Of a DNA stretch of 29,098 nt, positions 7,076 through 13,176 are shown piece by piece (position 1 is the first letter of the stretch; each line of letters begins with the position of its first letter). The DNA is taken from positions 1-29,098 of the forward strand of contig CAYQKB010000008.1 in NCBI GenBank assembly GCA_964418085.1, written 5' to 3'. The notes under the pieces were generated by a model that was given only the letters and a program-made list of their open reading frames with translations, made no database searches and was not told where the DNA came from. The stretch is from JBBTYG01 sp964418085. GTDB lineage: Bacteria; Patescibacteriota; Minisyncoccia; UBA6257; 2-01-FULL-56-20. Position numbers and translations under genes: made by a program.

Positions 7076-8223
7076 TGATGCAGATCGAGAAACGGCAAAC
7101 TATTGCACTCGATCACCCCGCACCGCTTTGTCTCCATCCACGGACGCGAAATATCATCAATAATAAAATCTATCCCGACGAGCGAATCTCCGAGCACGCG
7201 TGCGATTTTTTCAAATAGTTCGACATTTGCGGGATGCGTTGCCGGCGTCATGTCGCTCGTTGTGGCGCCATAGCTCCGGCTCACTTTTTGATTGAGCGCT
7301 ACGAATGTCCCCTGCGCCGGAACAGAATTCCACATCAGGCCCTGCCGCCGCAGCTCTTCGTCCGCTTCTTCGTCCATCGGAATAATATGAAAAATTGGCC
7401 CCAGGCGGTGCGGATTTTTATTGTCGGCCTCGGTGAGCACCCGCGCGGTCGAGACACCATCGCCTATCACATGCGGCGGCTCTCGCCGGATGACGCCCGT
7501 GAGCTTCCCCGCAACAACGCTCGCCCGAAACACCATGCCTATCAGCTCTTCCTCAACCATCACCCACGGAGAAAGCTGCTTCGCCTTCCGAAAAGCAATC
7601 TCCAAAATTTTTTCGTCGGCGATATGCACAAATGTGTGCCGGCTGCGTGAACCGATATGCGGCTTCACGATGACCGGCTTCTCAACGCTCCGGAAAATTT
7701 CGAGTGCTCGATGAATAGTGAAACACGATCCACCCTTCGCGACGGGAATCCCCACCGCAAGAAATTTTTTCTTCATCACGCCTTTATTGTCCATCCACTT
7801 TAAAGACGCCGATGGCATGCGCTCGACGCGCGGCAAGCCGTCGAACACCCGTATCACATTCCTGCTACGCGCGACGAGCACCGAAGCATCCGAATTTCCA
7901 AAAAAGCGGAATTGCCACATTTTAATTCCCCGCTTGTCCGCCGATTCCCACAGCGCTTTCGTTCGCAGATTATCTTTTTCATCGCATGCGTTCGCGAGAG
8001 TGCCAAGATGAAGTGCCGTGAGGATTCTAAACAATGGCAATGCAAGCCGGGCAAGTGGCAGGCGATAAAAAGAAGCTCCGAGTTTTCGCCATATGGAGTC
8101 GCACACGCCCAAAATCGGGGAAAGCGCGGAGTCGAGCAGTGCGGAAAACCATTCAACGCGATGATTCACTGTCGCCGGGCCGCAATCGGGACATATTTTT
8201 TGTTCAGAAGCAGAAACGGACAT
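6907..8223 (-). CDS. ATP-grasp ligase, cyanophycin-synthetase-like
   Basis: 438 residues. ATP-grasp enzymes join a carboxylate to an amine or thiol through an acyl-phosphate. Visible parts: DNKGVMKKKFLAVGIPVAKGG (domain start, about 155-175), KPVIVKPHIGSRSRHT (ATP lysine and glycine-rich loop), VMVEEELIGMVFRASVVAG, GVIRREPPHVIGDGVSTARVL (as in cyanophycin synthetase), and the Mg site GIDFI...VIECNSLP. The family end GTPRDAAGALLDAVFP is followed by 33 residues antisense to the neighbour and probably not conserved. No Mur-ligase domain follows, so this is not a complete cyanophycin synthetase. The substrate is unknown. The N-terminus has a CPDCG motif. TATAAT at 8230-8235 places +1 on the ATG. 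Confidence 0.8.
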   Translation of the reverse strand: MSVSASEQKICPDCGPATVNHRVEWFSALLDSALSPILGVCDSIWRKLGASFYRLPLARLALPLFRILTALHLGTLANACDEKDNLRTKALWESADKRGIKMWQFRFFGNSDASVLVARSRNVIRVFDGLPRVERMPSASLKWMDNKGVMKKKFLAVGIPVAKGGSCFTIHRALEIFRSVEKPVIVKPHIGSRSRHTFVHIADEKILEIAFRKAKQLSPWVMVEEELIGMVFRASVVAGKLTGVIRREPPHVIGDGVSTARVLTEADNKNPHRLGPIFHIIPMDEEADEELRRQGLMWNSVPAQGTFVALNQKVSRSYGATTSDMTPATHPANVELFEKIARVLGDSLVGIDFIIDDISRPWMETKRCGVIECNSLPFLDLHHYPFKGTPRDAAGALLDAVFPIVTRSAETVSADISIHSSKISKNSSRRASIIRSKK

Positions 8224-8229
8224 TTATAG

Positions 8230-8235
8230 ATTATA
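8230..8235 (-). promoter_or_regulatory. -10 box, leaderless start of the ATP-grasp gene
   Basis: Perfect TATAAT on the minus strand, 6 nt before the ATG at 8223, so +1 coincides with the start codon. No clear -35. Confidence 0.5.
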
Positions 8236-8250
8236 TAGTATCCCCGGAAA

Positions 8251-8283
8251 ATGCCCCGCTGCAAGTCCTGTGGCATTAATTAA
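8251..8283 (+). other. Possible 10-codon peptide ORF MPRCKSCGIN
   Basis: ATG to TAA within the 258-nt gap between the ATP-grasp and guaB genes, followed 17 nt later by a terminator hairpin at 8300. The CxxC pattern and position suggest a leader-peptide-like or chance ORF. There is no Shine-Dalgarno. The rest of the gap (8325-8448) shows nothing recognisable. Confidence 0.15.
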
Positions 8284-8299
8284 AGAGGATAAATAAATC

Positions 8300-8324
8300 G
8301 GGCTCCAGATTTCTCCAGGAGCCC
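8300..8324 (+). terminator. Intrinsic terminator, plus strand, no obvious gene upstream
   Basis: GGGCTCC, 11-nt loop, GGAGCCC, then TTTT. It faces plus-strand transcription, although both flanking genes are on the minus strand. Confidence 0.6.
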
Positions 8325-8448
8325 TTTTCGCCGCGGTGATATTTTGCGCGGCATTCTACGATACAGGAGACAAACAGGTCCCCTGCGATCAGTAGTATAC
8401 AAAATTTTTATACGCGGTCAATATCCCCGCCGTCGCTAAAAAGAAAAT

Positions 8449-8472
8449 CGACCCGTTGAAATCAACGGGTCG
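8449..8472 (-). terminator. Intrinsic terminator of guaB
   Basis: CGACCCGTTG-aaat-CAACGGGTCG (10 bp). On the minus strand it starts 10 nt after the guaB stop and is followed by ATTTTCTTTTT. Confidence 0.85.
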
Positions 8473-8481
8473 AAATTTTGT

Positions 8482-10023
8482 TTAAGCAATTGTTTTTCTT
8501 GGAACCGAATAGTTCGGTGGCTCACGTGTGATCACAATCCCATGCGGATGGGACTCTGCCGCACCTGTCGCCGATGCCCGGCGGAAATCAGCTTTGAGCT
8601 GCAATTCTTGTATACTCGCCGCGCCGACTGCGCCCATGCCTCGCCGTAGTCCTTCGGTGAGTTGGATAAATGTAGATGCGAGCGGACCGGAACATGGGAC
8701 AAGTCCTTCCACTCCTTCCGCTACAAACTGTGCTTTTGCCGTATCTGCCTGGCGATACCGAGCGCGTGCGGTCTTGCTTGCTTCCATCGCGTCCAGAGAT
8801 GCCATTCCACGGAACTTTTTATGACTCTGCCCCTGATATGTCACCTCTTCTCCAGCGGCTTCGTCCGCTCCGGCAAAAAGACGGCCCCCAACTACGCAAT
8901 CACCCCCCGCGCCTATTGCAACCGGAATATCTCCGGAGTAGGTTATTCCACCGTCCGCGAGTACAGGTGTAGGTATGCTTCTTCCGCGAAGAGCCCTTGC
9001 GCATTCGTATACCGCTGTGAGTTGCGGGCAACCATAGCCGGCAACGAGGCGTGTTGTGCAGATTGAGCCAGGTCCCTGCCCAACTTTTATTCCATCAGCA
9101 CCCGCTTCTGCGAGTCGGAGCGCAGACTCTGGCTCCGAGATATTTCCGATCACAATATCTGTATCCGGAAACCGTTCTTTTGCCTTAACCAGAGTTTCTC
9201 TCATGTCTTTAGTGTCGGCAACTGCTGAATCAATTACGAGCGCGTCAACTCCCCGTTCAACGAGAAGCGTTGCCCGTTTTTCAAGCTCTTCGTCGCCGGA
9301 TCCGATTGCCGCCGCTACCCGCAAATGCCCATTACCGTCAGTGTTGTACATATCCGTTGCAACATTTCCAAAGAGTATCCGATCGACATCCGAGTATACG
9401 TAGAGACCGGCGATTTTCCGATCTGCGTCTACCAGCGGAAGTGTTTTCTTCTTTGCGCGTGCCATAATTTCATACGCCTGCCTGAGATCGGTGTCAGCCG
9501 AAGCAGTGATCACATCCCGCGACATTACCTCGCCCACTCTTTTTGAAGAGTCATGGCAGAAGCTGAAGTCTCTCCCGGTTATAATCCCAATAATGTGCAG
9601 ATTTGGGCCGACCACCGGAAAACTATTGAACCCATATCCCCTTTTTTCCATCCGGTCTTTGATCTCGCCCATCGTGTCATTTTCGTGAATAGTGATCGGC
9701 CTGTCGATTTTTGCACCCAAATGGCGTTTCACTTTTGCCACCATCCATGCCTGCCGTTCGGGAGTCTGTGCAGAGTGGATGATGCCGATGCCACCAAGCT
9801 TTGCGAACGCAATCGCGAGTGCCGATTCGGTAATCTCCATCGCCGCTCCGACTATCGGGCACTTCAGGGCCACGCGCCGCGAAAATCTGCTTTTGATGCA
9901 AACCTTAGACGGAGGCGTTTCTGATTCTCCCGATTTGAGCCGAACTTCACCATAGCTCAAAGAGAGCCCGATCGCTTCCATTCGTTCGAAGAATTTGTCT
10001 TTTTTATGTTCTTTTTGTTCCAT
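8482..10023 (-). CDS. guaB: IMP dehydrogenase
   Basis: 513 residues, full length. It oxidises IMP to XMP with NAD, the first committed step to guanine nucleotides. The N-terminal barrel part includes CPIVGAAMEITESALAIAFAKLGGIGIIH. Two CBS domains (about 105-220) follow, with GRDFSF and VMSRDVITASADTDL. The catalytic loop is VGQGPGSICTTRLVAG with the active Cys. Next come VLADGGITYSGDIPVAIGAGG, the flap GMASLDAM and ARYRQ, and the EGVEGLVPCSGP end region, where the usual Tyr-Lys of that loop is Cys-Ser. The C-terminal extension ends in HGIVITREPPNYS, typical of the family. A terminator follows directly. No other guanine biosynthesis gene is nearby. Confidence 0.97.
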   Translation of the reverse strand: MEQKEHKKDKFFERMEAIGLSLSYGEVRLKSGESETPPSKVCIKSRFSRRVALKCPIVGAAMEITESALAIAFAKLGGIGIIHSAQTPERQAWMVAKVKRHLGAKIDRPITIHENDTMGEIKDRMEKRGYGFNSFPVVGPNLHIIGIITGRDFSFCHDSSKRVGEVMSRDVITASADTDLRQAYEIMARAKKKTLPLVDADRKIAGLYVYSDVDRILFGNVATDMYNTDGNGHLRVAAAIGSGDEELEKRATLLVERGVDALVIDSAVADTKDMRETLVKAKERFPDTDIVIGNISEPESALRLAEAGADGIKVGQGPGSICTTRLVAGYGCPQLTAVYECARALRGRSIPTPVLADGGITYSGDIPVAIGAGGDCVVGGRLFAGADEAAGEEVTYQGQSHKKFRGMASLDAMEASKTARARYRQADTAKAQFVAEGVEGLVPCSGPLASTFIQLTEGLRRGMGAVGAASIQELQLKADFRRASATGAAESHPHGIVITREPPNYSVPRKTIA

Positions 10024-10156
10024 ACTGTTGTGTCTTTCGTTTCAGTGTTTATGCCTTATATTCTGTTATCAATTCAACAGAAACAACTATCTCCAGCGTA
10101 CAGCAAGTGCGCGGGAAAAGTAAATCCTACATGCCATTGATACGGCGGTAAAAAAC

Positions 10157-10310
10157 TTGACGGCTGTGTTTTGACATATACTATTCCTTATGTGGGCCGG
10201 CGAAGTGGACATTCGACTGCCGCATGATGTGGCAGAATCGCTGGCGCACACATCCCGGGGATTCCTCATCCCTACCAAACAAAAAGAGCTTCCGTGCAAT
10301 GCGGAAGCTC
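10157..10310 (+). ncRNA. Possible small transcript with its own terminator
   Basis: TTGACG (10157-10162) and TACTAT (10179-10184) are 16 bp apart and a strong terminator sits at 10286-10310. The roughly 120 nt between them contain a hairpin (CTGCCGC...GTGGCAG) and no convincing gene. The frame that opens at 10190 runs straight through the terminator, so it is unlikely to be a protein. This could be a small RNA or only a promoter followed by an attenuator for the lipoprotein gene. Confidence 0.25.
10286..10310 (+). terminator. Intrinsic terminator upstream of the lipoprotein gene
   Basis: GAGCTTCCG, 7-nt loop, CGGAAGCTC, then GCTTTTTTT. A T-run (CTCTTTTTG) is present on the other strand too, so it may work both ways. 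Confidence 0.8.
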
Positions 10311-10420
10311 GCTTTTTTTATTCATGCTACCGCCTTCAATTGATTTTTGTTCCCGCGTCTGATAGGTTCTATGCAGTTAAACTCCCCAAACTTTTGAATA
10401 GTTTAGAAAGGGTTTTGAAA

Positions 10421-10816
10421 ATGAAATCATGGCTGTTTTTTCTCCTCTCTACGGCTCTTGTTTCAGGATGCCGTCTCGCACCAACGTCCGCGCATTTCGA
10501 AAAGCCGCATACTGTGCGAAGTCCGAAACCCGTTGATCTCCGCTCCTACATGGAGAAGTACAATTACTGGCGGAGGGTGCTTACGTATCGCCTGAAGCTT
10601 CCGACCGCTGCGACGCTCGATGACATCCGGCCACTTGTGGCCGACGGTCTCTCACTTCCTGTAACCGCTTCATGGGAAGACATTCTTGCCGAACCGCGGG
10701 TTCACAAATTTTGCACCGAAGCGCGGCGGAGCAAAGCCGCGAAAATTCTCAACCTGCCGGAGAGCTCGACATGGATAGAGATCCTGCTCTTCATGGAGCG
10801 CGCTCGAAGCAAGTGA
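10421..10816 (+). CDS. Small lipoprotein
   Basis: 131 residues. The start at 10421 is preceded by GAAAGGG at a suitable distance and gives a lipoprotein signal peptide, MKSWLFFLLSTALVSGC, with lipobox LVSGC (Cys 17 as the modified residue). The mature part (about 115 residues) is basic and helical, with two related Leu-rich segments that look like a duplicated module: RLKLPTAATLDDIRPLVADG and LSLPVTASWEDILAEPRV, and again KILNLPESSTWIEILLFMER. These resemble short repeats of the type L-x-LP-x-x-[AS]-[ST]-W-x-[DE]-I. No named family is recognised. It should be anchored to the outer face of the membrane. It lies between two terminators as a single-gene unit. Confidence 0.7.
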   Translation: MKSWLFFLLSTALVSGCRLAPTSAHFEKPHTVRSPKPVDLRSYMEKYNYWRRVLTYRLKLPTAATLDDIRPLVADGLSLPVTASWEDILAEPRVHKFCTEARRSKAAKILNLPESSTWIEILLFMERARSK

Positions 10817-10844
10817 GTTCTTTACATTAAAACCGTCCCAACAA

Positions 10845-10879
10845 AAAACGAGCCTCTGCGCAACGCAGCGGCTCGTTTT
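10845..10879 (+). terminator. Intrinsic terminator of the lipoprotein gene
   Basis: AAAACGAGCC pairs with GGCTCGTTTT around an inner CTGCG-caa-CGCAG hairpin, giving a long stem that ends in TTTTATTTAT. Confidence 0.85.
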
Positions 10880-10959
10880 ATTTATATACAAATATAATCG
10901 TGTGGGTGCTTGAGAATCTTTTGGAAGCGGAGAAGAGTTTGAAGATGGCAAAAGAGTTT

Positions 10960-11199
10960 TCAGATCAAATGTTTATTGCGAAAAGCAAAACCAGAACCAG
11001 ATTTTAGATATTTTTCGAAATCTAGTGCTTTCTTTTTATCTCCGAATGAGCAATGCCAAACAAGTTTGTATGGTCCTTTCGCCTTGGTAGATTTTACAAT
11101 ATGCCGGCTATGATCTTCTATTCTCTCTTCGAGATTTTCACTGAAGCCAGTATAAAAACTTTTATCTTTCTGACTTTGCAAAATGTAAACCTGGTACAT
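10960..11199 (-). CDS. GIY-YIG domain nuclease-like protein (UPF0213-like)
   Basis: 79 residues, the size of the stand-alone GIY-YIG proteins (YhbQ/UPF0213 type) that are abundant in CPR. The two strands of the motif read VYILQS and FYTGFS, with the first Tyr of GIY present as VYI and the YIG part as YTG. The Arg-containing helix is NLEERIEDH (usual RxxxH), followed by TKAKGPYKLVWH and the conserved Glu in ALDFEKYLKSGSG. These proteins have the fold of homing and repair endonucleases, but their cellular task is not settled. The frame opens 15 nt earlier, but TATAAT (11206-11211) puts +1 on the ATG at 11199, so I prefer that start. Confidence 0.88.
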   Translation of the reverse strand: MYQVYILQSQKDKSFYTGFSENLEERIEDHSRHIVKSTKAKGPYKLVWHCSFGDKKKALDFEKYLKSGSGFAFRNKHLI

Positions 11200-11205
11200 A
11201 AGATA

Positions 11206-11211
11206 ATTATA
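11206..11211 (-). promoter_or_regulatory. -10 box, leaderless start of the GIY-YIG gene
   Basis: Perfect TATAAT on the minus strand with 6 nt to the ATG at 11199. The -35 region would fall inside the palindrome at 11219-11246 (TTTAGC), which is a poor match. Confidence 0.5.
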
Positions 11212-11218
11212 CAAAGAA

Positions 11219-11246
11219 GTCCTCCGTCGCTAAAGCTATGGAGGAC
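11219..11246. repeat. Extragenic palindrome
   Basis: GTCCTCC and GGAGGAC flank gtcgctaaagctat. The core CTCCGTCGCTAAAGCTATGGAG is of the type CTCCGTAGCTT...AAGCGAAGGAG, of which a second copy lies at 11280-11313. It resembles a palindrome that is common in Parcubacteria genomes (from memory, not searched). Confidence 0.6.
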
Positions 11247-11268
11247 ACTCCTTCGCAACTTTATTCTT

Positions 11269-11313
11269 GGAGTGCTGCGCACTCCGTAGCTTCCGCAAGG
11301 AAGCGAAGGAGTG
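11269..11313. repeat. Extragenic palindromes abutting the tmRNA 3' end
   Basis: Two overlapping hairpins: GGAGTG-ctgcg-CACTCC (11269-11285) and CACTCC...GGAGTG (11280-11313) with inner GTAGCTTCC-gcaa-GGAAGCGA. The second reaches into the last two bases of the tmRNA acceptor region. Confidence 0.6.
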
Positions 11314-11622
11314 GAGATGGCGGGTATTGAGCCCACGTGTAAAGATGAAGTCGTTGAACCGTCTACGAGCGTAGTCAACCTGAGTTGGCGAACGATTCTA
11401 AGTTTTCATTCCAAGCGTAGAATCATCGGCCTGGACCTAGTCTCCTTGTATAAGACCGGTACTAGCCTAAGAGGCACAAGCTAGCCGATCCCTGCTTACG
11501 CGTAAGCGAAAGCCGGAGCTGTAACTCGGTTAGAGTTGGCAGTTATAAATTTTGTCCCGCTTACGGCGGGACGAGTCGGCTCGCAAGTTCAAGATACATC
11601 CTTATCGAATCAATACATCCCC
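11312..11622 (-). ncRNA. ssrA: tmRNA (SsrA RNA)
   Basis: tmRNA rescues stalled ribosomes and tags the unfinished protein for proteolysis. The 5' end GGGGATG (11622-11616) pairs with CATCTCC (11319-11313) as the 7-bp acceptor stem with one G-U, and A (11312) is the discriminator. The T arm is GTGGG-ctcaata-CCCGC. The tag frame begins at the GCC at 11540 and reads ANSNRVTAPAFAYA, then TAA (11498-11496). A GTCCCGC...GCGGGAC pseudoknot-type hairpin lies at 11554-11572. The CCA end is not encoded (the next bases are CTC), so it must be added after processing. The tag starts AN as usual, but its end is AFAYA instead of the common ALAA. No clear promoter is visible upstream. Confidence 0.93.
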
Positions 11623-11720
11623 AGTATTATGAGCTGTTTAGACCAGCTCCCGCACTTCAATGTGCAAGGAAATTGTACTTTAAAAGTACGTATTTTGCAA
11701 ATGAAATCGCGAACGCATTT

Positions 11721-11750
11721 TTGACATCACCTGTAGGAAAATGGTAATAA
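11721..11750 (+). promoter_or_regulatory. Probable promoter of the barrel-like protein gene
   Basis: Perfect TTGACA (11721-11726), 18 bp, TAATAA (11745-11750). The -10 is weak. The leader would be about 60 nt. Confidence 0.4.
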
Positions 11751-11817
11751 CAATATCACTCTGTACGGCTTATCAAACGTACGGAAAGTAAACAATGTAA
11801 GAGAAAGGGTCAGTTTT

Positions 11818-12825
11818 ATGAGTTCATTGAAAACATTCGCGGCAGCCATTATAAGCGCTGCCTTTTTTGGCACTTCGGGAGCGGCGGGGTCCGACTACTT
11901 CGATAACCAGTTTTGGAGCCATGTCGAAGCACGGGGCACGATGCTTTTGAACGCACGGGCGTCATTCGGTCCGAGTCCGCAACAATTCACGTTGCCCTCT
12001 GCAGCTCCAAACACCAACCGCAGATACGATGACGGCTATGTGAACATGGCGGGATACCACGGACTTACGCGCGACTGGGGATACAACAATTCCTCCCAGT
12101 TCAGCCACAACAGCATGTTCTTTCACAGCCTCGAGAGCACATCTCTTGGAGATGCTACCGACGCGGGCAAACCGCGGGCGGGCGCCGAGCTGATGTTTCG
12201 GCAGGACATGCGAAAATGGAAAGCTGTCTCTCTCGGACTCCTTGCATCCGTCGGCTGGACAGAAATGGATTTCCGCAACAGTGAGGACGCCATCGGAGAA
12301 TCCGTTTTGATCACCGACATATATTCCTGCTCTGCACAGCCGCCGCCTGCACCGTATCGCGGCAATCCGCACGGGCTGGGACCGTTTTTGAGCGACCCGC
12401 CATTTCGAGACACGACAGTCGAGACCACGAGCGCATCACTTTCGGAAAAGCTACACACCGACCTCTTCATCACGCGGCTCGGACCGTATGCCACAATCCC
12501 GATTCTCCCACATCTCTCGCTTACTCTCGAAGGAGGTCTTGGTCTTGGGCTCGCACGCTCGGACTATTCCTGGAGGGAAAATGTGAACTCCTTTACGAGC
12601 ACCCTGTCACTTCGGAGCGAGGGGCACTCCGAGAGCGCCCGCTTCCACTGGGGCGGATTCGCCGGCGCAGAGCTTGCCTACCGTTTTGCTCCACAGTGGC
12701 ACGTTTCACTCGGCGCAGAATGGCTTGATCTCGGCCGATCGAAAGCTTCCGCCGGAAGCAGAAGTGCCGAGCTGCGCCTATCGAACCTCCTCATGATTAC
12801 TGCGGGCATTGGCTTTTCGTTTTAG
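11818..12825 (+). CDS. Outer-membrane beta-barrel-like exported protein
   Basis: 335 residues with a signal peptide (residues 1-23, ending SGAAGS). An N-terminal segment has NARASFGPSP and RRYDDGYVNMAGYHGLTRDWGYNNSSQ. A series of amphipathic beta strands follows (KAVSLGLLASVGWTEMDF, LSLTLEGGLGLGLARSDYSW, ARFHWGGFAGAELAYRFAPQWHVSLGAEWLDL), and the last strand is LLMITAGIGFSF with a C-terminal Phe, the usual signal for barrel insertion by BamA. The DDGY...WGY pattern is one I associate with Verrucomicrobiota proteins. Translation is supported by AGAGAAAGGG upstream. The gene is GC-rich compared with the flanks. It is a single-gene unit ending in a strong terminator. Barrel identity is inferred from pattern; transfer from another phylum is a guess. 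Confidence 0.75.
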   Translation: MSSLKTFAAAIISAAFFGTSGAAGSDYFDNQFWSHVEARGTMLLNARASFGPSPQQFTLPSAAPNTNRRYDDGYVNMAGYHGLTRDWGYNNSSQFSHNSMFFHSLESTSLGDATDAGKPRAGAELMFRQDMRKWKAVSLGLLASVGWTEMDFRNSEDAIGESVLITDIYSCSAQPPPAPYRGNPHGLGPFLSDPPFRDTTVETTSASLSEKLHTDLFITRLGPYATIPILPHLSLTLEGGLGLGLARSDYSWRENVNSFTSTLSLRSEGHSESARFHWGGFAGAELAYRFAPQWHVSLGAEWLDLGRSKASAGSRSAELRLSNLLMITAGIGFSF

Positions 12826-12857
12826 CCAATCATAGACGTAGAAGCAACAAATTCAAC

Positions 12858-12884
12858 CTGGTCAGCATCACCTTTGCTGACCAG
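12858..12884 (+). terminator. Intrinsic terminator of the barrel-like gene
   Basis: CTGGTCAGCA-tcacctt-TGCTGACCAG (10 bp) followed by ATTTTTTT. The remaining stretch to 13160 holds no recognisable gene or structure. Confidence 0.88.
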
Positions 12885-13163
12885 ATTTTTTTATCGATTG
12901 CAACCAAACATTCTTCCGACGCAGTCGGCAATTCTTCTTGTTGAAGGCGAAAGGCACCGGGATATTCCAAACACAGTTGAGCAATTCTCGCTCTATTTGC
13001 CGATCGAGGAGCTATTCCGCCCCCTCAAGAAACACCATTCCAGAAAAAAACTCTCCTAACCTTCCGCCCAAACCAAAAAGCCACTAACGACGAACACGTC
13101 CGCGGTTGCTTCATTTTTTGCTCACAAAATTTTTATCAACAGTCCGAGTGCGGCTCGATATGA

Positions 13164-13169
13164 TACAAT
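13164..13169 (+). promoter_or_regulatory. -10 box of the 850-residue surface protein gene
   Basis: TACAAT with 7 nt to the ATG, so +1 would be 1 nt before the start codon (nearly leaderless). An overlapping TATGAT (13159-13164) is an alternative. No -35 is evident. Confidence 0.4.
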
Positions 13170-13176
13170 TTACACA

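Noticed and set aside
10190..10420. Upstream extension of the lipoprotein frame
   Set aside because: It runs through a strong terminator and would place the lipoprotein signal in the middle of a protein.
11536..11724. Plus-strand frame across the tmRNA 5' end
   Set aside because: It is antisense to a well supported tmRNA and has no family resemblance.
12873..13059. 61-residue plus-strand frame after the barrel gene
   Set aside because: Starts inside the terminator; no ribosome site or recognisable pattern.
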